From NCBI GenBank assembly GCA_964439135.1, contig CAYTNN010000266.1:1-5448 (forward strand): a stretch of DNA of 5,448 bases, read 5' to 3'. Shown here piece after piece: positions 1 to 4,945 of this stretch. The notes under the pieces were generated by a model. The model did not search any database. It saw nothing but the letters and a program-made list of their open reading frames with translations, and had not been told where the DNA came from. How positions within the stretch are numbered: the stretch's first letter is position 1; every line of letters starts with the position of its first letter. Both the position numbers and the translations under genes were made by a program. This stretch comes from JAFGPJ01 sp964439135 (GTDB lineage Bacteria > Planctomycetota > Phycisphaerae > Sedimentisphaerales > Anaerobacaceae).

Positions 1-440
1 CGCACGAAGAATCGATCCGCGTGCCGCTGGTTGTCTTCGATCCCAGGGCGGGCAAAAAGCTCCGCGGCCGAACCGTCGAGCAAATGGCGCTCAACGTCGA
101 TATCGCGCCGACGATTCTTGAGATGGCCGGCATAAAACCGCCCGAACAAATGCAGGGTCGCAGCCTCGTGCCGCTGCTGAAAGGCAAAAAGCCCAAATGG
201 CGAACCGAGTTTTTCTATGAACATCCTTTCGAGCATAAAACAATCGCCAAAACCATAGCCCTCCGCACGCCGGACTATAAGTACGCCCGCTACACTGATT
301 ACGATTACGAAGAACTGTACGACCTGAAGCTCGACCCAAACGAAACGATTAACCTGGCTAAAGACGAAAAGTACAAAAAAACCTTAGAATCCCTGCGAAA
401 ACACTGCAACGAGATGGCTCAGGAGGCTAAAGGTACTTAA
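1..440 (+). CDS. Sulfatase, C-terminal part (5' end outside window)
   Basis: This is the tail of an alkaline-phosphatase-superfamily sulfatase; such enzymes hydrolyse sulfate esters, often on polysaccharides, and are abundant in Planctomycetota. The frame is open from base 3, and about 145 residues are visible. The segment EESIRVPLVVFDP matches the conserved strand near the end of the catalytic domain. It is followed by NVDIAPTILEMAGI and GRSLVPLL, typical of the join to the C-terminal subdomain, and by the usual ending EELYDLKLDPNETINLA. The formylglycine-forming CxPSR motif and the metal ligands lie upstream of the window, so activity and substrate cannot be judged. A start at the GTG at 21 would be an artefact of the window edge. 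The next gene begins 29 bp after the stop, so the two could be co-transcribed. The family call is confident; the subfamily is not known. Confidence 0.9.
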   Translation, partial: HEESIRVPLVVFDPRAGKKLRGRTVEQMALNVDIAPTILEMAGIKPPEQMQGRSLVPLLKGKKPKWRTEFFYEHPFEHKTIAKTIALRTPDYKYARYTDYDYEELYDLKLDPNETINLAKDEKYKKTLESLRKHCNEMAQEAKGT

Positions 441-456
441 CAATAACTTTATAATT

Positions 457-464
457 GGGAGAGG
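457..464 (+). promoter_or_regulatory. Ribosome binding site of the zinc-ribbon gene
   Basis: GGGAGAGG lies 5 nt before the ATG at 470. This spacing favours the ATG over the in-frame TTG at 455, which would sit upstream of the purine tract and has no such site of its own. Confidence 0.65.
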
Positions 465-469
465 AAAAA

Positions 470-1658
470 ATGGAAAATGAGAAGATACAAACAAGATGTC
501 CAAACTGTAACGGAGAGAATACGGAAGGCGCCCGGTTTTGTTGCTCATGTGGTTGCGCTTTGACGCCGGCTGAGGCGATAGGTCAAACCGTATCCGTCAA
601 GGTCAGCAAAATGGCACTTGTCGCATGCACCGGTGCCCTTTGTGGCCTTGCGTTAACAATATTGTTTCTTATTACCATCAGTCGGCCTCGCTCAAGAGTA
701 TCGGAAACGGACCGACTCGCCTTCCTGATAGGCCTTATCGTTCTTGGAGTCACGGCCATCCTGGGATTAGTCAGTGTAATCAGAATCGAACGAAGTGGTG
801 GAAGAATCACAGGTAGAGCCTTTGCAATCGGAGCAGTTCTAATTGGAGTTCTTGGCTCGCTCGTTTTTCCGACTTGGGTCGCGGTCGGGATAAGAACACG
901 AAGTGTCGCCTTTCGAATGGTCTGCGGTACGAACTTATCCGGCATAGGCAAAGCAATGCTGATATACGCCAACGATTACGAGGATGAATTGCCGAAAGCC
1001 GGCGGCAGGAACAGTGTCTGGGCAGCGAAAATACCCGACTGGAAAGCCATGAATCGATTTTCAGCTTACAACGTAAAACCGGATGGTTCAGGAGGTAAGG
1101 GTAACATTTCATCGAGTCTTTATCTTCTTGTAAAGTACTGCGAAGTTCAACCAAAAAGCTTTATTTGCACGGGCGATGTCGGGATTAAAGAATTCAAACC
1201 CAGCAGCTACAAAATACGTGACAGAGATTTAATTGATCTGTGGGATTTCGGCCCCGAACCTCAGAAGCATTGCAGCTACTCTTATCATGTGCCTTATGGC
1301 GGATATCCTCTGACTACGTCGTGCGATTCGAAGATGGCCGTAGCAGCCGACAGGAATCCATGGATAGATTCACCCTTCAAAAAAAGCGAGAGATTTTCAG
1401 GCGTTTGATCCTGATGGAAGCAAAGAGGCAATCAGAGCAGGAAATACCATTGCTCACAAGACAGATGCACAGAACGTGTTGTTTTTGGACATTCATGTTA
1501 GTCAAGAGAGACATTCTTTTTGCGGCTTAAATAACGATAACATTTATACCTATTGGAATGGAGAAGATATACGGCGCGGCACGCCGCCCAGGCTTGGCAG
1601 CAAACCCGCCAACAGAGCGGATTCGTTGCTCGTCAACGACCCGGCCATACCGAAATAA
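470..1658 (+). pseudogene. Zinc-ribbon, three-helix membrane protein with prepilin-like C-terminal domain; frame broken at an A7 run
   Basis: The ATG frame runs 470-1408. Its tail after about base 1385 looks unrelated to the rest, while the frame ending with the TAA at 1656-1658 continues the protein well: DFQAFDPDGSKEAIRAG, then NTIAHKTDAQNVLFLDIHV, then NNDNIYTYWNGEDIRRGTPP. Dropping one A from the run 1379-1385 joins them into 395 residues. Order of parts: a zinc ribbon (C10-x2-C13 and C24-x2-C27), helices near 48-70, 83-104 and 117-141, then a periplasmic or extracytoplasmic domain beginning CGTNLSGIGKAMLIYANDYEDELP. That pattern and the late H...NVLFLD.HV motif resemble the DUF1559/prepilin-like proteins common in Planctomycetota. 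The function of this architecture is not known to me. The break may be a real mutation or a homopolymer sequencing error; I cannot tell which. If it is real, the protein loses about 90 C-terminal residues. Confidence 0.75.
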
Positions 1659-1669
1659 AGAATTGCAGG

Positions 1670-1685
1670 GCGGGGCTTGCCCCGC
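1670..1685 (+). terminator. GC-rich hairpin, possible terminator after the zinc-ribbon gene
   Basis: GCGGGGC (1670-1676) and GCCCCGC (1679-1685) are exact reverse complements and begin 12 bp after the TAA at 1656-1658. With a realistic loop this is a 6-bp stem closed by CTTG. The following bases, TTAATCC, are a poor U-tract, so termination would be weak. It could instead be a short dispersed palindromic repeat. Confidence 0.4.
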
Positions 1686-1689
1686 TTAA

Positions 1690-1805
1690 TCCGCATAAAA
1701 ACGGTCTTCAAGGCATATTCTTATTGTGGAGACTACGTATTTTTAGATTTAGCGGATATTTTTAAAAAATTTCCCTTGACACCAATATGGGATATTTGGT
1801 ACAAA
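1690..1805 (+). repeat. Promoter-containing module, copy A
   Basis: From TCCGCAT (1690-1696) to TACAAA (1800-1805) this stretch can be aligned with 2806-2923. Shared anchors are TCCGCAT, a CTTCAAG/TTTCAAG block, ATTTTT followed by AAA.AATTCCC/AAATTTCCC, a TTG at the -35 position, AATATGG, and GTACA.AT. The distance from TCCGCAT to the TACA motif is 110 bp here and 112 bp in the other copy. Both copies follow a gene-end GC hairpin. This is either a diverged duplication or a shared promoter architecture. Confidence 0.5.
1776..1805 (+). promoter_or_regulatory. Sigma-70-like promoter ahead of the structured leader and lectin gene
   Basis: A perfect -35 box TTGACA (1776-1781) is followed after 18 bp by TACAAA (1800-1805), which matches the -10 consensus at four of six bases. 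Transcription would start near 1812, about 330 bp before the lectin start codon, leaving a long 5' leader. An A/T-rich stretch (1738-1770) just upstream could serve as an UP element. Confidence 0.55.
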
Positions 1806-1847
1806 TGAGCAAGCGAAGATGGAGTGTTTTCTGAGATTATAGCTTCA

Positions 1848-2096
1848 GCTGTATTACGGATCCACGGTTCCTGGGCAACAACCTGATGCGTGATCGGGTT
1901 AGGAACAGAAATAGAGTGAGGTAATACGGCACGAGACGGAGGAGCGGTGTAAGGCGGAATATTCGTTTTTCACCTGCATCTCTTTTAGCCACACAGCTTG
2001 TGGTCCGCCTAATCCTGCCTTATTGGCAATCTTCACTCTTTATAACACAGAGGATCAGTGCGCAAGATTCTCCGAATTTAAGGCAAGTGGAGATTG
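1848..2096 (+). ncRNA. Candidate structured RNA or 5' leader upstream of the lectin gene
   Basis: No reading frame is convincing here, but several long complementary segments are visible. Stem 1 pairs 1848-1857 with 1921-1930 (10 bp, one G-U). It encloses a hairpin in which 1867-1872 (GTTCCT) pairs with 1901-1906 (AGGAAC) and 1880-1887 (AACCTGAT) pairs with 1893-1900 (ATCGGGTT, one G-U), leaving a one-sided bulge GGGCAAC (1873-1879) and loop GCGTG. Stem 2 pairs 1952-1958 (AGGCGGA) with 2004-2010 (TCCGCCT), with an inner hairpin CCACA/TGTGG (1989-1993/1999-2003). Stem 3 pairs 2016-2022 (TGCCTTA) with 2079-2085 (TAAGGCA) and encloses 2050-2056/2066-2072. A promoter lies directly upstream and the lectin start about 45-55 bp downstream, so it may be a cis-acting leader or a separate small RNA. 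I do not recognise it as tmRNA, RNase P RNA, 6S RNA or a familiar riboswitch. Pairings were found by eye, with no energy calculation. Confidence 0.5.
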
Positions 2097-2126
2097 GAAT
2101 GAAGTGATGGTTTGAAATTAGATATT

Positions 2127-2135
2127 GAGGAGGAG
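2127..2135 (+). promoter_or_regulatory. Ribosome binding site of the lectin gene
   Basis: GAGGAGGAG ends 4 nt before the ATG at 2140 and is the strongest Shine-Dalgarno match in the window. It rules out the in-frame TTG at 2125, which overlaps the site. The leader segment TTCTCC (2068-2073) is complementary to GGAGGA (2129-2134, one G-U), so occlusion is conceivable but unproven. Confidence 0.75.
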
Positions 2136-2139
2136 TGTA

Positions 2140-2691
2140 ATGAATAAGAAGATGTTTATAATTTTCTGTGTTGCTGCCTGCTTACTCAGTGCAGTTGACA
2201 TCGCTCGATGTGCCCCGGTCTACAATCCGGCCAATCATCATTGGTACGACATTGTCTCTTCCGGAGCTAACGGATCCTGGGATAATGCGGAGAACAACGC
2301 TATCGCATTGGGCGGCCACCTGGTGACGATTAATGATGCTGCAGAAGAAGCATGGCTCAGGGCGATTTTCGGAGACCAGACTTACTATTGGATTGGTTTC
2401 ACGGATGCAGCAGTGGAAGGAACCTGGGTCTGGTCGAGCGGAGAACCTGTAACCTACACTAACTGGGACTCTGGTGAACCCAACAACATGATGCCGCCGG
2501 CTGTCGGCGAGGATTATGCTGTCCTGAACTGGAATGCGGCAACCGGTGGATGGAACGACTGGGATCACCAAAGGCCAGGCTATTACAACATCGATGGTAT
2601 TGCCGAAGTGATTCCCGCCCCAGGCGCCATTTTATTGGGCAGTCTCGGTGTAGGATTTGTAAGCTGGCTGAGAAGACGCAGAACGCTGTAA
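2140..2691 (+). CDS. Secreted C-type-lectin-like protein with PEP-CTERM-type sorting tail
   Basis: The protein has 183 residues from the ATG chosen by its ribosome binding site. Residues 1-25 are a Sec signal peptide (NKK, then a hydrophobic core, then a CAP-like cleavage region). Residues about 28-157 form a C-type-lectin-like fold, shown by YWIGFTD (83-89), GTWVWSSGEP (94-103), YTNWDSGEPNN (106-116) and GGWNDWD (136-142). The E-P-N (113-115) and W-N-D (138-140) motifs are the classic calcium and sugar-binding positions; EPN is associated with mannose-type specificity in animal lectins. The domain has no cysteines, so the usual disulfides are absent. The tail is VIPAPGAILLGSLGVGFVSW followed by LRRRR: a proline-rich signal, a hydrophobic helix and an arginine cluster, as in PEP-CTERM proteins processed by exosortase. 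It is probably exported and anchored or released at the envelope. The ligand is unknown. It is monocistronic, with its own promoter and terminator. Confidence 0.88.
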   Translation: MNKKMFIIFCVAACLLSAVDIARCAPVYNPANHHWYDIVSSGANGSWDNAENNAIALGGHLVTINDAAEEAWLRAIFGDQTYYWIGFTDAAVEGTWVWSSGEPVTYTNWDSGEPNNMMPPAVGEDYAVLNWNAATGGWNDWDHQRPGYYNIDGIAEVIPAPGAILLGSLGVGFVSWLRRRRTL

Positions 2692-2753
2692 GAGAATTAT
2701 CAGAATGAAACCTTATAAAAGGGCTGTGAGCTTGATACTAACAGTCTTTTGGG

Positions 2754-2801
2754 GCCCCCGCTTTTATATACTCTTTCCCTCCGTAAAGCGGGGGCTTCTT
2801 G
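2754..2801 (+). terminator. Intrinsic terminator of the lectin gene
   Basis: GCCCCCGCTTT (2754-2764) pairs perfectly over 11 bp with AAAGCGGGGGC (2785-2795), with a 20-nt loop, and is followed by TTCTTGT. It begins 62 bp after the lectin stop codon and is the best terminator in the window. Confidence 0.8.
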
Positions 2802-2805
2802 TATA

Positions 2806-2923
2806 TCCGCATAGAACGACCTTTCAAGCACTATTTTCTCAAATCCCCCAGAATGGACGATGGAATTACTTATTATTTTTCAAAGAATTCCCACTTGCGA
2901 GAATATGGATAAATTAGTACAGA
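2806..2923 (+). repeat. Promoter-containing module, degenerate copy B
   Basis: This aligns with 1690-1805 (see copy A for the shared anchors). Here the -35 equivalent is TTGCGA (2895-2900), followed after 17 bp by TACAGA (2918-2923). Both boxes are further from consensus than in copy A, so promoter strength is doubtful. No intact gene follows it; the next coding remnant is the truncated integrase, which suggests the original downstream gene was lost. Confidence 0.45.
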
Positions 2924-3053
2924 TAGAGTGCGTGGGCAATATGGGTTGTTTGTATATATATTCATTACGCTATAGAGGTGTTTATTAATGTATTTTGCTG
3001 TTTCCCGTCAGCAGAAGTGGCACAGGATGAGGCATTAGGTTATAGGAGAGGCT
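2924..3053. other. Unassigned spacer between promoter copy B and the palindrome
   Basis: This is A/T-rich (for example TGTATATATATTCATT near 2950-2965) and has no open frame with recognisable content. It does not show the long complementary segments seen after promoter copy A. I see no gene in it. Confidence 0.5.
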
Positions 3054-3083
3054 AAGTCTTTTCCTGCATGCAGGAAAAGACTT
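3054..3083. repeat. Perfect 30-bp palindrome at the integrase remnant's 5' edge
   Basis: The left arm AAGTCTTTTCCTGCA (3054-3068) is followed without a gap by its exact reverse complement (3069-3083), centred on GCATGC. All 15 pairs match. It ends where the integrase-like frame begins (TTG at 3082). It could be an operator, a mobile-element end or target site, or a fold-back junction from rearrangement or assembly. Confidence 0.85.
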
Positions 3084-3447
3084 GAAATCGGCGATTTTAG
3101 CTCCATACTCTGGGATCTTAGCCCCGGACCAGCTTTGGCAGATGGATGCTACATATCTGAAAGTGGATCGCTGGGGCTGGTTCTATCTGATCAGTGTACT
3201 GGATGACTATAGCCGTAAGATATTAGCCTGGCAACTCAGAACTAAAATGGATTCTGGTGCCTTTAGCGACGTAGTGGAACTTGCTTGTGAGTTCACAGGA
3301 ATGCAGGATGTTCCTGTCGAGAATCGCAGCAGGCTTCTGACTGATAACGGCAAGGCTTTAGTAAGTCGGGACTTTGGCCTGTGTCTCGAAGCCAAAGGAC
3401 GCCGTCTCACGGAGATTTATTTAAAATTTGCCCGCCTTTTTATGTAA
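3082..3447 (+). pseudogene. Integrase-core (rve) transposase remnant, truncated at both ends
   Basis: The frame encodes the middle of a DDE transposase of the IS3-like/integrase-core type. With the TTG at 3082 as residue 1, DQLWQMDATYLKV (16-28) carries the first catalytic aspartate (D22), WGWFYLISVLDDYSRKILAW (31-50) is the conserved second and third strands, and LLTDNGKA (85-92) carries the second aspartate (D88). Resemblance stops after CLEAKG (about base 3402); the remaining 15 codons look like unrelated spacer. The third catalytic residue (E, in a PQTNGKIERFH-like segment) and the N-terminal helix-turn-helix region are missing. A TAG at 3043-3045 closes the frame upstream. No terminal inverted repeats or target duplications could be paired. 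It is almost certainly inactive. IS3 versus IS481 cannot be settled from this fragment. Confidence 0.85.
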
Positions 3448-3600
3448 TATTTCGTATAATACTTAACGAATTCGTATGTCGTATATCGTACGTTGCTATT
3501 GACTATTTACGATTTACTATTGACTATTTTTTCTTTTATTCCGCGTAATCAGCGAAATCCGCGGTTATCTGCGGTTAATGAAAAAGCAGGGTGATATCAG
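3448..3600. repeat. A/T-rich spacer with short degenerate direct repeats
   Basis: CTATTGACTATTT occurs at 3496-3508 and again at 3517-3529, 21 bp apart. Directly after come four degenerate units of about 10 bp: ATTCCGCGTA (3538-3547), ATCAGCGAA (3548-3556), ATCCGCGGTT (3557-3566) and ATCTGCGGTT (3567-3576). Dispersed intergenic repeats of this kind are familiar from environmental bacterial genomes. No gene is visible. Confidence 0.6.
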
Positions 3601-3608
3601 GGGAAAAA

Positions 3609-3644
3609 GAAGCAAAAATTGAAGCAAAAATTGAACCAAAAAAT
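3609..3644. repeat. 12-bp tandem repeat
   Basis: GAAGCAAAAATT is present twice head to tail (3609-3620 and 3621-3632) and is followed by a degenerate third unit, GAACCAAAAAAT (3633-3644). It lies in non-coding, purine-rich DNA. Confidence 0.75.
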
Positions 3645-3696
3645 GCAAAACAAGCCAATTTTGTGTAGGTTTTTGGAGTTTATCCGTGGTTAATTT

Positions 3697-3804
3697 GAAA
3701 AAACAAACCCAATTTGAGGTAGAGCGAAATATGCGCAAAGTCTTATATGAAAGGGGATTATGAAGAATTTCATGCTTTGAGACGGCGAAAAAACAAACCC
3801 AATT
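3697..3804. repeat. 18-bp direct repeat spaced 90 bp apart
   Basis: GAAAAAACAAACCCAATT is identical at 3697-3714 and 3787-3804. Related fragments (ACAAGCCAATTTTG near 3649, ACAAAGCCAATTTC near 3814) flank it. When translated these give strings such as KKQTQF or KPNSKPN, which are known to produce spurious small proteins in planctomycete annotations. I treat it as a non-coding dispersed repeat. Confidence 0.7.
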
Positions 3805-3844
3805 CAAAGCCAAACAAAGCCAATTTCAAAATCCTACACCAAGG

Positions 3845-4060
3845 CAGCGGGATGAAAAAGAGGGTCTCAGGAATGAATGTTGCTTTCTTGAACCTTATGT
3901 CGGGGATAGTGCGGTGTATTGGGATACCGGCCCGTTCTCGAAGGCGATTAGCCGGGGGGGAAAATGACCTCGGACAAGGCGAAATGGTAAATTTTGAAAA
4001 AATGCTTGCTCTTGGAGCGAAAGGTCGTTATTATTTGGGGTTTGGTATTCGGTCGTTGGT
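3845..4060. other. Unassigned spacer upstream of rplS
   Basis: Open frames here are composed of repeat translations and low-complexity segments with no conserved motif and no good ribosome binding site. I see no gene, and no remnant of trmD or rpsP that I can recognise. Confidence 0.45.
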
Positions 4061-4064
4061 GTGG

Positions 4065-4110
4065 GGTGGGCATTACCCACCAGCTTTGAAAATGGTGTGC
4101 TGTGCACACC
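4065..4110. repeat. Pair of GC palindromes just upstream of rplS
   Basis: GGTGGG (4065-4070) pairs with CCCACC (4076-4081) around a 5-nt loop. GGTGTGC (4094-4100) pairs with GCACACC (4104-4110) around TGT. On the opposite strand they read as GGTAGGGTGTGCACAGCACACC-like and GGTGGGTAATGCCCACC-like units, resembling the abundant intergenic palindromes of Planctomycetota and Cyanobacteria. Neither is followed by a U-tract. They end 41 bp before the rplS start and would fall in its leader. Confidence 0.65.
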
Positions 4111-4137
4111 CTACCAGGAACTAACGACTATAGATTT

Positions 4138-4143
4138 AGGAGA
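4138..4143 (+). promoter_or_regulatory. Ribosome binding site of rplS
   Basis: AGGAGA lies 7 nt before the GTG at 4151 and identifies that codon as the start. The in-frame codons upstream to 4061 translate the palindromic repeats and are not part of L19. Confidence 0.75.
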
Positions 4144-4150
4144 TAAATCA

Positions 4151-4519
4151 GTGAAAACTGAAATTTTAGACGCCGTTGAGAGCAAGAGTCTTAAGGACAA
4201 GATCCCTCACTTCGAGATAGGTGATATCGTCGAGGTTCACTGCCGTATTAAAGAGGGCGAGAAAGAGCGAACGCAGATATTTTCCGGCACGGTCATTGCT
4301 CGCAAAGGCCGGGGCATTAACGAAAACTTCACGGTCCGGCGAATGGTCGGTAACGAGGGCGTCGAACGAATCTTCCCACTGCATTCGCCCAATGTCCTCG
4401 ATATCAAACCGATCCGAAGCGGCAAGACCAGGCGAGCCAAGCTCTATTATCTGCGTGACCGGACCGGCAAGTCCGTAAAGCTCAAACAGCGGCATAGCGA
4501 CCACACCGTCTCAAGATAA
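4151..4519 (+). CDS. rplS: 50S ribosomal protein L19
   Basis: L19 sits at the interface of the 30S and 50S subunits and contributes to inter-subunit bridges. The GTG start gives 122 residues, close to the family's usual 115 or so. Conserved signatures appear in order: FEIGDIVEVHCRIKEG (SH3-like barrel start), ERTQIFSGTVIARKGRGINE, NFTVRRMV, GVERIFPLHSPNV, and the signature KTRRAKLYYLRDRTGKS near the C-terminus. The tail QRHSDHTVSR is slightly longer than usual. In many bacteria rplS follows rpsP-rimM-trmD; here it is preceded by about 700 bp of repeats and a transposase remnant, so it has lost or never had that linkage. The yraN homologue follows almost immediately. I found no convincing -35/-10 pair; TATAGA at 4129-4134 is the only -10-like string. 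Confidence 0.97.
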   Translation: MKTEILDAVESKSLKDKIPHFEIGDIVEVHCRIKEGEKERTQIFSGTVIARKGRGINENFTVRRMVGNEGVERIFPLHSPNVLDIKPIRSGKTRRAKLYYLRDRTGKSVKLKQRHSDHTVSR

Positions 4520-4550
4520 CGAGATCGATACGAAACACGAGATACGAAAT

Positions 4551-4940
4551 CTGCTGCCGAATAAAAGCAGGCTGCTGGCGGACAGGGAGCTGCTCGGCCG
4601 ATGGGGTGAAAAACGCTCCGAGAAATTCCTTAAACGCAAAGGTCTCAAAACGCTCACTCGCAACTTCTCCTGCAAGACAGGCGAAATCGATCTGATTATG
4701 GTCGATAGCGACGGGACGCTTGTCTTTGTCGAGGTAAAGACCAGGGCGAACGAGGATTTCAGCCCGTCCGAGTCGGCTATAACCAAACCCAAAAAAAACA
4801 GAATGCTCCGGACGGTACGTTATTTTCTTGCCACCAACAATATCGAGGACCGCCCTTGTCGCTTCGATGTGGTGACAATCGTATTAGGTGAAAAAGGCCC
4901 CGAGCAGATTAGACATTATGAAAACGCTTTTGTGCCGTAG
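4551..4940 (+). CDS. yraN: YraN/UPF0102-family putative endonuclease; start codon uncertain
   Basis: This family has a restriction-endonuclease-like fold related to Holliday-junction resolvases; its cellular role is poorly defined. Conserved parts, numbered from the CTG at 4551: LGRWGEKRSEKFLKRKG (15-31, with E20), NFSCKTGEIDLIM (38-50, with E45 and D47), LVFVEVKTRAN (57-67, with the E61-x-K63 catalytic pair), and RFDVVTIV near the end. All expected PD-(D/E)xK residues are present, so the protein looks functional. The frame is open from 4479, but no ATG, GTG or TTG occurs in it before the ATG at 4698, which lies beyond GEID and would delete half the domain. Possible starts are CTG at 4551, 4554, 4572, 4575 or 4590, or ATA at 4542. 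I use 4551 as a placeholder. The gene lies directly after rplS, and tatD begins 5 bp after its TAG, so it probably belongs to one operon and may rely on translational coupling. Confidence 0.8.
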   Translation: MLPNKSRLLADRELLGRWGEKRSEKFLKRKGLKTLTRNFSCKTGEIDLIMVDSDGTLVFVEVKTRANEDFSPSESAITKPKKNRMLRTVRYFLATNNIEDRPCRFDVVTIVLGEKGPEQIRHYENAFVP

Positions 4941-4945
4941 AAAAC

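Noticed and set aside
1240..1530. Open frame that a -1 shift at the A-run would enter
   Set aside because: Its residues resemble nothing in the family, whereas the other alternative frame restores the conserved C-terminus. It is a shadow.
1673..1690. GC hairpin as a strong intrinsic terminator
   Set aside because: The stem is good but there is no U-run after it, so it is kept only as a low-confidence call.
2182..2571. Antisense open frame across the lectin gene
   Set aside because: It mirrors a clearly conserved protein on the + strand and has no start signals; the antisense frames at 583-972, 4166-4504 and 4916-5242 fail for the same reason.
2705..2917. Open frame of 70 codons after the lectin gene
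   Set aside because: It runs straight through the 2754-2801 terminator and the promoter copy B, has no ribosome binding site and no recognisable motif.
3609..3804. Direct repeats as a possible CRISPR array
   Set aside because: Repeat units are 12 and 18 bp, irregularly spaced, without uniform spacers, and no cas gene is present.
3747..4124. Open frame of 125 codons in the repeat region
   Set aside because: Its translation is the 18-bp repeat family and the GC palindromes; composition is low-complexity and no domain is visible.
4129..4134. TATAGA as the -10 box of an rplS promoter
   Set aside because: No -35-like sequence lies 16-18 bp upstream, and the string is only 17 bp from the start codon, overlapping the ribosome binding area.
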